Positions 21,349 to 30,469 of a stretch of 36,036 nt of DNA are shown here, in pieces; positions within the stretch are counted from its first letter, which is position 1, and each line of letters opens with the position of its first letter. This DNA comes from an uncultured Oscillospiraceae bacterium (GTDB lineage Bacteria; Bacillota; Clostridia; Oscillospirales; Oscillospiraceae). The DNA is taken from positions 1-36,036 of the forward strand of contig CANRNF010000025.1 of the NCBI GenBank assembly GCA_947631865.1, in the 5' to 3' direction. A model generated the notes under the pieces. The model was not told the origin of the DNA and ran no database searches. It saw only the letters and a list, made by a program, of their open reading frames with translations. The position numbers were made by a program, and so were the translations under genes.

Positions 21349-22074
21349 ATGCTTAAAATATCTGTTTGTGATGATGAGGCCGAGGAGAGGAAAAAGATCG
21401 CGGATAATCTCCGGGTCTACGCTGCGGCACATGGTGAGCATGGCGTCGAATTTGACGTATATTCGTCTGCGCTTGAAATGCTGGAAGCATTTGACAAAAC
21501 AGGCGGTCCTGATATTGCTCTTTTGGATATTTGTATGCCAGACATGCTGGGAACAGAATTGGCACGGGATATTCTGCGCTTCAGTGAAAATACCGACATC
21601 GTCTTTCTGACGACCAGCTCGGACTACGCGGTCGACGCCTTTTCCATACATGCCGCAGACTATATCTGCAAGCCTTACACGCAGGAACAATTTGACGCGG
21701 CCTTAGACCGGGTCATTGCCAAGCGTGAGCAAAGAACGTGGATCCTTCTCCGCTGCGAGGGAGAACTGCACCGCATCGCGCTGGAAGATATTTTGTACGT
21801 AGAGACCAGAGACAAACAACGTGTGTTTTCCCTGGCCTCCGGGAAAAAGCTTTCTGTGTGGTCATTGCCAACGCAGCTTCAGGAATCTATTATGGGCAAA
21901 AAAGGCATGACCATGTGCGGGAGTTCTTTTATCGTCAATCTGAATCATGTTCGCTGCTTTTCCGGTGCGGATCTGCTCATGGATGATGAGACACTCATCC
22001 CTGTTCCAAGGAGGTGCCGCTCCGAGCTGAAGCAGGCGTATTTTGAGTTTTACTTAAAGGAGGCAGTAAACTGA
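21349..22074 (+). CDS. LytTR-family response regulator
   Basis: 241 residues. The receiver domain has the acidic pair Asp8/Asp9, the phospho-acceptor Asp60 (ALLDICMPDMLG) and Lys108 (YICKPY). The C-terminal LytTR DNA-binding domain (about 138-238) includes ILYVETRDKQRVF and the SSFIVNLNHVR block. Such regulators bind pairs of short direct repeats two helical turns apart. The frame is open to 21112, but the upstream part crosses the promoter and reads as low-complexity sequence; ATG 21349 has AAAGGA nine nt before it and gives a perfect receiver N terminus. It overlaps the kinase gene by one base. The GC content is visibly lower than in the neighbouring housekeeping genes. Its likely target is the operon promoter at 23525-23594. 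Confidence 0.95.
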   Translation: MLKISVCDDEAEERKKIADNLRVYAAAHGEHGVEFDVYSSALEMLEAFDKTGGPDIALLDICMPDMLGTELARDILRFSENTDIVFLTTSSDYAVDAFSIHAADYICKPYTQEQFDAALDRVIAKREQRTWILLRCEGELHRIALEDILYVETRDKQRVFSLASGKKLSVWSLPTQLQESIMGKKGMTMCGSSFIVNLNHVRCFSGADLLMDDETLIPVPRRCRSELKQAYFEFYLKEAVN

Positions 22075-23354
22075 TGCCGGCGATTCAGATAATCATGATC
22101 GCCTTTTTTGTCAGCTTGTTGTTTTTTGCAACACATCTGACGGCAGGACTTTTGCTGCAGGAGAGAAAATACCCGGTAAAAAAGACGGCGCTGCTGTGGG
22201 GGTCGGCGGGGATTTTCCTTTTTCTGGATTGCTGCGCCAGCTTTCTTCTTCTGTCAAAGCCATGGAGGATGCCGGCTGCTTTGACGTTTTCGTATCTGTA
22301 CTTTTGGGGAATTTATACATATGTGTCAGCAGACGGATTTTGGAAGAAGTGCTATCTTTGGATCACATATGGCTGTGCGTTCTGCATTTCGCTGTCCATT
22401 TCATTTTTGGGATGTTATGTGCTTGTGCCGAACGGCTCAGAGACGTTTGTATACTTTATGCGAGGTGTGGTCTATGGCGTTATTTGTTTTGCGCTTTCAT
22501 TTGTGTATTATAAATACGGCAGACCGATCATTCGCGAGATCAGCGGATTTCGTACAAAAAACTGGATATCGCTGAGCATCGTCTCCATAATATATTTTTT
22601 CGCGTTCGTGATACTTTTGTCAAAGATCAGTGCAGACAACGGGATCAATTCAAACACCCTGCTCCTCTTCTCCCTGCTCGTGTGTTCTTTTGCCGTAGCG
22701 AACATCCTGATGATCAGCAGCATCCATCAGATGCGCAAGGAGGCAAGGGACGAATTGGTAAAGCAAAACGTTGAGTACCTGATGTCCTATATGGAAAATG
22801 CGCGGAAAACTGAGCAAGAGAACCGGCGGATCCGTCACGATCTGCGCCATCACGATGAGCAGATCGCGGCAATGGCCCGGGAGGGCAACACAGAGGGGAT
22901 CTTAGCGTATTTGGGGCAGAACAAAGAGGCGCCAGAACGTTTTCCCGCGTGGTGTCCGAACGTCACGGTCAACGGCATCCTGAGCTCTTACGGGGGGAAG
23001 GCAAAAGAGGCGGGCGTGGGATTTCATGCGCAAGCGGATACTCCAGCCCAGTCGCCAGTCTCCGATGTGGATCTTGTGGCGATCCTCGCCAACCTTCTGG
23101 AAAACGCGCTGAATGCCTGCGTTGCGCGGAAAAGCGCCGGTCCTATTCAGGTCCATGTCAGAAATGTAGGGAATAAAATGGTGATCGCCGTCAGCAATCC
23201 CTGCGGCGCGGATATGAAGCTGGAAAACGGGCTGCCGGCCGCGCGGGGCATCGGGATCGACAGCATCATTTCCTCCTCTGTCAAGTATCATGGGGAGATC
23301 AACTATACGATCCAGGAGGGCATTTGTACTGCCTGTGTGATCCTCAATCCGTAG
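22074..23354 (+). CDS. AgrC/GHKL-type sensor histidine kinase
   Basis: 426 residues. Six or so membrane segments fill the first 215 residues with no large extracellular domain. They are followed by a dimerisation region with the phospho-acceptor block RIRHDLRHHDEQ (His near residue 254) and a GHKL ATPase domain. The N-box is ILANLLENALNAC and the glycine box ARGIGIDSI. This is the layout of quorum-type AgrC kinases and of the many HPK10-like kinases paired with LytTR regulators. No peptide precursor gene is seen nearby, so the signal is unknown. The pair is closed by three stacked hairpins immediately downstream. Confidence 0.93.
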   Translation: MPAIQIIMIAFFVSLLFFATHLTAGLLLQERKYPVKKTALLWGSAGIFLFLDCCASFLLLSKPWRMPAALTFSYLYFWGIYTYVSADGFWKKCYLWITYGCAFCISLSISFLGCYVLVPNGSETFVYFMRGVVYGVICFALSFVYYKYGRPIIREISGFRTKNWISLSIVSIIYFFAFVILLSKISADNGINSNTLLLFSLLVCSFAVANILMISSIHQMRKEARDELVKQNVEYLMSYMENARKTEQENRRIRHDLRHHDEQIAAMAREGNTEGILAYLGQNKEAPERFPAWCPNVTVNGILSSYGGKAKEAGVGFHAQADTPAQSPVSDVDLVAILANLLENALNACVARKSAGPIQVHVRNVGNKMVIAVSNPCGADMKLENGLPAARGIGIDSIISSSVKYHGEINYTIQEGICTACVILNP

Positions 23355-23430
23355 TCGAAAGACCTCTGATGATGTCAGAGCCTTGCAAGCGAGGCTCCTC
23401 CATCGGTCAGAGGCCTTTCTCCTTCTCCCC
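23355..23430 (+). repeat. Nested-hairpin repeat, copy A
   Basis: It begins one base after the kinase stop codon. TCGAAAGACCTCTGA (23355-23369) is identical to copy B at 35420. The outer arm GAAAGACCTCTGA pairs with TCAGAGGCCTTTC (23407-23419) with one mismatch. Inside is a second hairpin, GAGCCTTGC/GCGAGGCTC. A pyrimidine run TCCTTCTCCCC follows. The element probably acts as an RNA terminator or 3'-end protector. Confidence 0.8.
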
Positions 23431-23461
23431 ATGCGGCCCATTTCATTGGGCTAGCATGGGG
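23427..23461 (+). terminator. Second hairpin downstream of the kinase gene
   Basis: CCCCATGC (23427-23434) pairs with GCATGGGG (23454-23461), with inner GCCCA/TGGGC around TTTCAT. There is no T-tract, so it is structural rather than a complete intrinsic terminator. Confidence 0.55.
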
Positions 23462-23489
23462 GCTGTTTCATACTGTTTTCAAGTTTTGA

Positions 23490-23515
23490 AAGCCGCCTTC
23501 GGGCGGCTTTTTCTT
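23490..23515 (+). terminator. Classical intrinsic terminator before the transporter operon
   Basis: AAGCCGCC-TTCG-GGCGGCTT (23490-23509) followed by TTTTCTT is a textbook stem, UUCG tetraloop and U-tract. It insulates the two-component genes from the transporter operon. Confidence 0.93.
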
Positions 23516-23524
23516 ATCTGCCTG

Positions 23525-23557
23525 CGACCAATTTCGGAATCAAAACGACCAATTTCG
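23525..23557 (+). promoter_or_regulatory. Paired direct repeats, predicted LytTR binding site
   Basis: CGACCAATTTCG occurs twice without mismatch, at 23525-23536 and 23546-23557, spaced 21 bp start to start (two helical turns). LytTR regulators bind such paired direct repeats beside the -35 region. The site ends 31 bp before the -10 hexamer and the adjacent genes encode a LytTR regulator. Binding is inferred. Confidence 0.8.
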
Positions 23558-23585
23558 ATATTCTTCCCGATCCTAAGTGTTGCTA

Positions 23586-23594
23586 TGCTATAAT
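23586..23594 (+). promoter_or_regulatory. Extended -10 promoter of the transporter operon
   Basis: TGCTATAAT (23586-23594) is a perfect extended -10. The matching -35 position (23566-23571) reads CCCGAT, far from consensus, which fits a promoter needing an activator. An AT-rich initial transcribed region follows. Confidence 0.8.
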
Positions 23595-23615
23595 TTTTTA
23601 ATTATTTAAAGAGTT

Positions 23616-23792
23616 ATGGAAAAGAGCGAAGATCCGCTCGACATGGATGATCGTTATAAAGATCATAGATCGATCTATTCTGGAGGTAAGACCGTGAACA
23701 AGCAGGGTGAGATGCGGATCAAAAATGTGAACAAAACGGTCATGGAAGTGTTTGAGGTCACGGGTTTTTCAGACATTTTAACGATCGAGTGA
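23616..23792 (+). pseudogene. Short ORF holding only the C-terminal end of a STAS domain
   Basis: A 58-codon frame from ATG 23616, or 32 codons from GTG 23694, which has GGAGG (23682-23686) 7 nt upstream. The last 26 residues (MRIKNVNKTVMEVFEVTGFSDILTIE, given here as blocks MRIKNVNK, EVFEVTGF and SDILTIE) match the final helix and strand of SpoIIAA/RsbV-type STAS proteins. The phosphorylatable serine region and the rest of the ~100-residue domain are missing. It is probably a deletion remnant of an anti-sigma-antagonist-like gene. A retained short peptide that still docks to the ATPase-like domains downstream cannot be excluded. Ten nt separate it from the next gene. Confidence 0.65.
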
Positions 23793-23802
23793 GGTAATAG
23801 AT

Positions 23803-25392
23803 ATGGTGAGCAGCCGCAGTGAAAACTTCATCCTGTCCGCGAAGACGATCGACACAGTATCCGGGATATGCGTGCAGGCGCTTACGGAAGCGGGAGCGGA
23901 TAAAAAGGATATCATCCGCATCCGCCTGTCCCTGGAGGAGATCCTGGGCGTCTGGCTTGGATCTTTGGAGGGCGCTTCGGTCCATGTGGACTGCGGACAG
24001 AGATTTGGACGGGCGTTTTTGAAAGTAAGCGTGGATGGCCCGACTATGGACGCGTGGGATAACGAGGAATTGGTTCTCAGCGGCCGCATGCTCTCCCAGG
24101 CAGGGCTGTCGTTTACATACGCTTATAAGAACGGGAAGAACTGTCTGGTCTGCAATCCCAAGAAGAAAAAATCGTCTATGGGACAGCTGGCTTTTCTCTT
24201 GGGCGCGGTTTTCCTGGCAGCGTTCCTGGGTTTCGCCATGAGGCGGGCCCCGGCCATGCAGACAGCGGCCCTTTCGGTCACGGAGCCCCTGTTCAATATG
24301 ATCCTGGGGGCGCTCCGGGCGGTCTCGTCCCCGCTGGTGTTCCTGGCTGTCTGCTGCGGGATCGTGAGTATCGGCGATCTGACGATGGTAGGCAGAGTGG
24401 GCAAAAAACTGATCTTCAGAATGGTCGCGGGGACATTCGTTTTAGCGGTGGTCATGGCATTTGCGGGCTGCCTGCTGTTCCCGATCGCCGCGGAAGCGGA
24501 AAGTGGGATCACCGGCAATTATTCGGCGATCTATCAGATGGTGCTGGAGATCGTGCCCTCGGACATCGTCTCGCCGTTTTTGAACGGAAACGCGCTGCAG
24601 CTGGTGTTTCTGGGTATCTGCGTGGGAGCCGCCCTTTTGATCCTGGGCGATCGGGTATCGGCGGCCCAGACTACCCTGCTGCAGGTGAACGAGGCTGTAC
24701 AGTTCCTGATGAGCGTGCTGGGAAAGATCATTCCGCTGTTCGTGTTTTTATGCCTGTTCAACCTTATCCTGTCCGATTTTGACAGCGGGATCTCAAGCCT
24801 GTTCAAAGTGTTTTTGATCACAGTACCGGTGTGTTTTGTCCTGACACTGTTTTATGTGTTTGTGGCGGCGATGAAGCTGAAGGTCAGCCCTGCCCTTCTG
24901 ATAAGGAAAATGCTGCCGACTTTTCTGATCGCCCTGACGACAGCTTCCTCGGCTGCCGCCCTGGCGACGAATTTGGAGACATGCGTGAAGGAACTGGGCA
25001 TCCCGAAAAAGGTGGCGGATTTTGGCATCCCGCTGGGACAGGTCCTTTACAAGCCGGGCTTTGTGGTGGGTCTTTTTTCCCTGGCCCTGTGCATGGCGGA
25101 GTCCTATGGCATTCCCATCACGCCGATGTTCCTCTTTATGTCGGTCTTGACGACAGGGCTTCTGTCCATGGCGCTGCCGCCGATCCCCGGCGGGGCCCTA
25201 TCCGTGTTTACGGTCATGTTTGCACAGCTTGGCATTCCCAGTGAGGCGCTGGCCCTGGCGGTCGCGGCCAATGGGATATTGGACTTCTTTATGACGGCGG
25301 CGGGCGTGGCCTGCCTGCAGGTGCAGGTGACGCTCGCGGCGGACAATGTTGGGATGCTTGACGAAAATAAGCTGAAAAGGAGCATGTCATGA
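23803..25392 (+). CDS. SDF-family (dicarboxylate/amino acid:cation) symporter with N-terminal ATPase-like domain, copy 1
   Basis: 529 residues. Residues 1-118 are cytoplasmic and resemble a degenerate RsbW/SpoIIAB-type ATPase fold: [18 protein letters not shown] in the N-box position and a late [15 protein letters not shown] block. A basic linker (NPKKKK) leads into an SDF transporter with about eight membrane segments. The hairpin-tip region reads [12 protein letters not shown], recognisable against the family's serine-rich SSxATLP motif. However, the sodium-binding NMDGT motif is replaced by LYKPG, and the usual substrate Asp/Arg block near the C terminus is not preserved. The substrate and coupling ion therefore cannot be assumed. 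GTGAGGT serves as ribosome site. The stop overlaps the next start. Confidence 0.85.
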   Translation: MVSSRSENFILSAKTIDTVSGICVQALTEAGADKKDIIRIRLSLEEILGVWLGSLEGASVHVDCGQRFGRAFLKVSVDGPTMDAWDNEELVLSGRMLSQAGLSFTYAYKNGKNCLVCNPKKKKSSMGQLAFLLGAVFLAAFLGFAMRRAPAMQTAALSVTEPLFNMILGALRAVSSPLVFLAVCCGIVSIGDLTMVGRVGKKLIFRMVAGTFVLAVVMAFAGCLLFPIAAEAESGITGNYSAIYQMVLEIVPSDIVSPFLNGNALQLVFLGICVGAALLILGDRVSAAQTTLLQVNEAVQFLMSVLGKIIPLFVFLCLFNLILSDFDSGISSLFKVFLITVPVCFVLTLFYVFVAAMKLKVSPALLIRKMLPTFLIALTTASSAAALATNLETCVKELGIPKKVADFGIPLGQVLYKPGFVVGLFSLALCMAESYGIPITPMFLFMSVLTTGLLSMALPPIPGGALSVFTVMFAQLGIPSEALALAVAANGILDFFMTAAGVACLQVQVTLAADNVGMLDENKLKRSMS

Positions 25393-28300
25393 TGAAAAAT
25401 AAAAAATTCTGGCTTTGCCTGTCCGTGATGATCCTTCTTATATGCCTGCTCCTTGGCGGCTGCGGGAAAAGCGACGACGGGAAAAGCGGCGGGGAGACCG
25501 AGCAGATAACCGATATCCGCCAGCTGGACGGACAGGCCATCGGCGTGATGACCGGCTCCAGCTTTGATGTGCTCACCGACGAGTTCATCGAGAACGCGGA
25601 CAAGCAGTATTATGACAAGGTCCCGGATCTGGCCTTGGCGGTGGAACAGGGGAAGATCGCCGGTTTTTTGATGGACGAACCTATCGCCCGTACACTGTGC
25701 CTGGAAAACCCGGCGGTGACCTATCTGCCCGATAAGCTGGTGGAAGAGAGCTACGCCGCCGCTTTTGCAAAGACCGAGCGCGGCGCGGCGCTGCGGGACG
25801 AGTATAACGAGTTTTTGGCGCAGATCAAGGCGGACGGCACCTTGGAGGAGATCGACGACATTTGGCTGGGCGCCGACGAGAGCAAAAAGGTGGTGGAGGA
25901 CTGGACAGCCTTCCCGGCGGACAACGGCGTCATCCGCATGGCGGAAAAAACGGACGTGGCGCCCTTCTGCTATATCAAGGACGGCAATATCGTCGGGTAC
26001 GACGTAGATATCATGGTCCGTTTCTGCAAGGCCCGGGGCTATGCTCTGGAAGTGACTGGCGTGGAGCTGGCGTCTATTTTCGCGGGCCTTGGCACCGGTG
26101 CGTATGACGTATCGGCCACCGGCCTGACCGTGACGGAGGAACGGGCGGAAAGCGTGAATTTCGCCGAGCCGAGCTACACCGGCGGCGTAGTGGCGGTGGT
26201 AGCCAACCGGGGACAAAGCCAGGCCCGCTTCCAGACGCTCCAGGATTTTTCCGGTGCAACAGTGGGATTGGTGACAGGTACCATTGGTGACCAGCTTGTG
26301 GACGCTGTGGTCAGCGGCTGCGAATATCAGTATTACGATGATATTTCCGCGCTGCTTCTGGCGCTGCAGTCGGGCACGGTGGACGCCGCAGTGGCCGATA
26401 TGCCCGTGGCCCAGCTGGCGGTGGCCAGGCAGCCGGATCTGGCCATATTCCCCGAGACAGTGACGCCGGACACCTACGGCCTGGGTCTGCAAAAGGACAG
26501 CCCCCTGACGGATAAGATAAGCGCCATCATCGAGCGATATACGGAAGACGGTACGCTGGACGCCCTGCGGGAGAAATGGCTGGGCGCTGACGACAGCAAA
26601 AAGACCATCGACGTGGGCGAGTATGACGCGCCCAACGGCACCCTGCGCTATGTCCATGACTCTGCGCTGGAGCCTATGAGCTATGTGGGCGGGAACGGCC
26701 AGTCCCTGGGCTATGAGGTGGAGCTGGTCTCGCTCATCGCCAAGGAGCTGGGGATGGAGCTGGAGATCACCCAGGGCTCTTTCAATTCGCTGATCCAGAT
26801 GCTCGGCAGCGGCCGGGCGGATATCGTGTCCGGCGCCATGAGCATCACCGATGAGAGGAAGCAGAGCATCGATTTCCCCACCACCCATTATGTGGGCGGC
26901 CTGACGTTCGTTGTCCGGGGCGAGGATATGGGCGTGGGCGCGGCCGCAGAAGAGGATGAAACGGGCTTCTGGGCTGGGCTCAAAAACAGCTTTTACAAGA
27001 ACTTCATCCAGGAAAACCGGTGGCAGATGATCCTCTCCGGCCTGGCCGTCACGTTCATCATATCGATCTTCTCGGCGCTGTTCGGCACGGTGCTGGGCTT
27101 TGGCCTGTGCCTGCTGCGCCGCAGCCATAACAAGGTAGCCTCCGGCATCACGGCGGCCTTTGTCCGGCTTATACAGGGCGTCCCGGTGCTGGTGCTGCTG
27201 ATGGTGCTGTTCTACGTGGTCTTCGCCGGGGCGAGGCTGGACGGGATCGTCGTGGCCATCATCGGCTTCACCATCAACTTCGGCGTCTATGTCTCCGAGA
27301 TGATCCGCACCGGCATCGACGCCGTGGACGTGGGCCAGTGGGAGGCGGCGTCCGCCATGGGCTTCGGCCGGGTCAAGACCTTTACGAAGATCATCGCGCC
27401 CCAGGCGGCGCGGCATATCCTGCCGGTATACAAGGGCGAATTCATTTCCATGGTGAAGATGACGTCCGTGGTGGGGTATATCGCGGTGCAGGACCTGACC
27501 AAGGTGACCGACCTCATCCGCAGCCGGACGTTTGAGGCGTTCTTCCCGCTGATACTGACGGCGGTACTGTATTTCCTGCTGGCGTGGTGCCTGACCTCGC
27601 TGCTGGGACTGGTGGAGAGGAAGATCGATCCCCGCCGCCGGCGCCGGAAACCGAAGGGCGTGGACAGGAGCGTTGCCATTCCGGATGCCCCGGAAGAGGC
27701 GAAGGCCGCGCAAAACGGGGGACCGGTCATCACGGTTTCCCATTTGAAGAAGGTATATCCCAACGCGACGCCCCTGAAGGACGTGAACGCTGTCATAAAC
27801 CAGGGGGACGTCATCTCCATCATCGGACCTTCCGGTACGGGCAAGAGCACCTTCCTGCGCTGCATCAACCGGCTGGAAACGCCGACGGAAGGCGAGATCC
27901 AGGTGTTCGGCCAGCCGGTGACCGGCGTGAAGCCGGCGCAGCTTGGCGCCGTGCGCCGCCGGATGGGTATGGTGTTCCAGAGCTTCAACCTGTTTGCCCA
28001 CCTGACGGTGATCGAGAATATCATGCTGGGGCCGGTGGAGCTGCTGGGCTGCACCCGGCAGGAGGCCTATGAACGGGGCATGCGCCTGCTGGCCAAGGTG
28101 GGCCTGGCGGAAAAGGGGCTCAACTATCCGGATGAGCTCTCCGGCGGCCAGAAGCAGCGTGTCGCCATTGCCCGCACCCTGGGGATGCAGCCGGAGATCG
28201 TGCTCTTCGACGAGCCGACCAGCGCGCTGGACCCCACCATGGTGGGAGAGGTGCTGGCGGTCATCCGCAGTCTGGCCGAGCAGGGACTGACCATGCTCAT

Positions 28301-28811
28301 CGTCACCCATGAGATGAAGTTTGCCCATGATGTATCCACGCGGGTATTTTACATGGACGAAGGTATCGTCTACGAGGAGGGGGCGCCGGAGCAGGTGTTC
28401 GATCGGCCGAAGACCGACCGCTGCCGGGCGTTCGTCCACCGCCTGAAGACCCTCCATCTGGACATAGACTCCAAGGGGTTCGACTTTATCGGCGCGGCGA
28501 GCGACATCGACCGTTTTGCCCGAAAGCAGCTGCTGGGCGCGCCGCAGTCGCTGAAGTATCAGCAGATATTTGAGGAGCTGTGCGTGACGAGCATCCTGCC
28601 GACCCTGCCGGACGAGGGGTGCGGTCTGAGCTTCGACGCCCTTTGCAGCGAAGACGGGAGCGAATGCGAGGCCGTCATCCGCTGGAGCGGGGCAAAGTTC
28701 GACCCGCTGACGCAGGGAGATGAGCTGAGCGCGACGCTGGCTCTCAGCCGGACCAAGAGCAGCGCCCACGCCTATGCCGGCGGGGTCAACACGGTGACCA
28801 TCGTATTCTAA
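25389..28811 (+). CDS. One-polypeptide amino acid-type ABC importer with C-terminal ATPase-like domain
   Basis: 1140 residues. A lipoprotein signal ends at LLLGGC (Cys near residue 21). A substrate-binding region follows in an odd order: a lobe-2-like half (38-165), then a complete SBP_bac_3 domain (about 170-412), then a lobe-1-like half (413-520). A HisM/GlnP-type permease (about 543-745, with the loop [14 protein letters not shown]) and a HisP/GlnQ-type ATPase (about 778-1015) come next. The ATPase has [28 protein letters not shown] and THEM. The last 120 residues form a degenerate RsbW-like domain ([13 protein letters not shown], then [13 protein letters not shown] and [10 protein letters not shown]). 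All importer parts thus sit in one chain, likely for a polar amino acid or similar solute. AAAAGGAG precedes the ATG by 6 nt. Confidence 0.88.
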   Translation: MMKNKKFWLCLSVMILLICLLLGGCGKSDDGKSGGETEQITDIRQLDGQAIGVMTGSSFDVLTDEFIENADKQYYDKVPDLALAVEQGKIAGFLMDEPIARTLCLENPAVTYLPDKLVEESYAAAFAKTERGAALRDEYNEFLAQIKADGTLEEIDDIWLGADESKKVVEDWTAFPADNGVIRMAEKTDVAPFCYIKDGNIVGYDVDIMVRFCKARGYALEVTGVELASIFAGLGTGAYDVSATGLTVTEERAESVNFAEPSYTGGVVAVVANRGQSQARFQTLQDFSGATVGLVTGTIGDQLVDAVVSGCEYQYYDDISALLLALQSGTVDAAVADMPVAQLAVARQPDLAIFPETVTPDTYGLGLQKDSPLTDKISAIIERYTEDGTLDALREKWLGADDSKKTIDVGEYDAPNGTLRYVHDSALEPMSYVGGNGQSLGYEVELVSLIAKELGMELEITQGSFNSLIQMLGSGRADIVSGAMSITDERKQSIDFPTTHYVGGLTFVVRGEDMGVGAAAEEDETGFWAGLKNSFYKNFIQENRWQMILSGLAVTFIISIFSALFGTVLGFGLCLLRRSHNKVASGITAAFVRLIQGVPVLVLLMVLFYVVFAGARLDGIVVAIIGFTINFGVYVSEMIRTGIDAVDVGQWEAASAMGFGRVKTFTKIIAPQAARHILPVYKGEFISMVKMTSVVGYIAVQDLTKVTDLIRSRTFEAFFPLILTAVLYFLLAWCLTSLLGLVERKIDPRRRRRKPKGVDRSVAIPDAPEEAKAAQNGGPVITVSHLKKVYPNATPLKDVNAVINQGDVISIIGPSGTGKSTFLRCINRLETPTEGEIQVFGQPVTGVKPAQLGAVRRRMGMVFQSFNLFAHLTVIENIMLGPVELLGCTRQEAYERGMRLLAKVGLAEKGLNYPDELSGGQKQRVAIARTLGMQPEIVLFDEPTSALDPTMVGEVLAVIRSLAEQGLTMLIVTHEMKFAHDVSTRVFYMDEGIVYEEGAPEQVFDRPKTDRCRAFVHRLKTLHLDIDSKGFDFIGAASDIDRFARKQLLGAPQSLKYQQIFEELCVTSILPTLPDEGCGLSFDALCSEDGSECEAVIRWSGAKFDPLTQGDELSATLALSRTKSSAHAYAGGVNTVTIVF

Positions 28812-28831
28812 TTTTTAAATGAGGAACCGCT

Positions 28832-30418
28832 ATGGAAAACGTGGAAGCAAGATATGACCTGACTGGGCCTGGCATCGACGACGCCGGGGAGGCGGCTTAC
28901 AGCTTCCTCACGGCGGAGAAGGTGGAGCGGAAAGACGCCCTGCGGGTGCGGCTGGCCCTGGAGGAGGCGCTGCTGCGGTACCGGGACGAGGGGACGGCGG
29001 AGGGGTTCACTTTGCGCTGCCGCCGGCGCTTTCGCGCCCCGCGGGTGGAGCTTTCCCTGTCCGGTCCGTCCCTGGACCCCTTTTCGGAGGAGGACCAGCC
29101 CGACAGCGGTGCGCTGACGGGCATGATGGCCCAGATGGGGCTGGCGCCCCTGTGGCAGTACAAGGACGGGGCGAACCGCATCCTCTTTACCCCCAAGCGG
29201 AAAAAACACTCCCTCATGGGCTCCCTGGCCATCGCCCTGGTGCTGGCGGTGGCGCTGGGCTATCTGTGCCGGCTCCTGCCGGAGGCGGCCCGCCTCGCGC
29301 TTTCGGATAAGCTGGTCTCGCCCCTTTTCAACACCTTCATGGGCTTGCTCACCGCCATATCCGGCCCCATGATATTCCTGTCGGTGACCTGGGGCATCTG
29401 CTGCATGGGGGACGTGGCCTCCTTCGGCCGGATCGGCAAGCGGTTGATCGCCAAGCTGATCCTTCTCACCGTCATATTGGGGATCATCGCGGGTGCGGCC
29501 GTGCTGCCCTTCTTCCCCCTGGCCGCGGGGGGCGGCCAGGCCTTCGACCCATCGGAGCTGATGGACATGGTGCTGGACATCGTGCCGGCCAACTTTTTCA
29601 CCCCCTTCACGGAGGGAAATCCCCTGCAGATCATCTTCGTAGCGGTGCTCATCGGTATAGCGCTGCTGCTTTTGGGAGAGAAGGTCTCCGTGGCGGCCAC
29701 ATTCATAGAGCAGTCCAACTACGTGGTGCAGCTCATCATGGAGGCGGTGAGCTCTCTGGTGCCTGTGTTCGTGTTCGGCAGCGTCTTCAAGATGTTCCTG
29801 GGAGACGGGTTCCGGCTCCTGGTCCGGTCCTATAAGCTCCTCCCCGTCATAGTCCTGGGCACGGCGGTGATGATGGCGTGCAGCCTCGCGCTGGTGTGTG
29901 TCCGGTGGAAAGTCGGGCCCATGACGGTGCTGAAAAAGACCATGCCCACCTTCCTCATCGGCCTGAGCACAGCGTCCTCTGTGGCTGCCTTTCCCACCAA
30001 CCAGGAGTGCTGCGAACGGCAGCTGGGCATACACGAGAAGATCACCCGCTTCGGCATCCCCCTGGGGCAGGTCATATACATGCCCGGCGCGGTGGTGATG
30101 TTTCTGGTCGCCAGCCTGTGCATGGCGGAGATATACGGCGTGGCTATCACGCCGGCGTGGCTGCTGACGGCGCTGTTCATCTGTGTGATGCTGGCCATCG
30201 CGGCGCCGCCCGTGCCAGGGTCGGCGCTGACATGCTACACGCTGCTGTTTACCCAGCTGGGCATACCCATGGAGGCGGTGGCCATTATAACGGCCCTGAA
30301 CGTGATATTGGAGTTCATCGCCACATCGTCGGACCTGTTCTGTCTGCAGATGGCGCTGACGGACCTGGGCGGCTCGCTGGATATGCTGGACATGGACGCC
30401 CTGCGGAGCAAGACTTGA
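28832..30418 (+). CDS. SDF-family symporter with N-terminal ATPase-like domain, copy 2
   Basis: 528 residues, a paralogue of the symporter at 23803 with the same architecture. Residues 1-120 form the ATPase-like domain: RKDALRVRLALEEALLRY, then SGPSLDPFSEEDQ and QYKDGANRILF. A basic linker TPKRKK and an SDF transporter follow. The hairpin region is LSTASSVAAFPTN, and the NMDGT position reads IYMPG, again unlike characterised glutamate/aspartate carriers. The two copies bracket the ABC fusion, and all three share the extra domain. There is a 20-nt gap to the gene upstream and 51 nt to the permease downstream. GC content is higher than in copy 1, so the two are old paralogues rather than a fresh duplication. 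Confidence 0.85.
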   Translation: MENVEARYDLTGPGIDDAGEAAYSFLTAEKVERKDALRVRLALEEALLRYRDEGTAEGFTLRCRRRFRAPRVELSLSGPSLDPFSEEDQPDSGALTGMMAQMGLAPLWQYKDGANRILFTPKRKKHSLMGSLAIALVLAVALGYLCRLLPEAARLALSDKLVSPLFNTFMGLLTAISGPMIFLSVTWGICCMGDVASFGRIGKRLIAKLILLTVILGIIAGAAVLPFFPLAAGGGQAFDPSELMDMVLDIVPANFFTPFTEGNPLQIIFVAVLIGIALLLLGEKVSVAATFIEQSNYVVQLIMEAVSSLVPVFVFGSVFKMFLGDGFRLLVRSYKLLPVIVLGTAVMMACSLALVCVRWKVGPMTVLKKTMPTFLIGLSTASSVAAFPTNQECCERQLGIHEKITRFGIPLGQVIYMPGAVVMFLVASLCMAEIYGVAITPAWLLTALFICVMLAIAAPPVPGSALTCYTLLFTQLGIPMEAVAIITALNVILEFIATSSDLFCLQMALTDLGGSLDMLDMDALRSKT

Positions 30419-30469
30419 AAATAGCGTAAAGACAAACATATCAAAAAAGAGAGCGAGGTACGAGGATCG

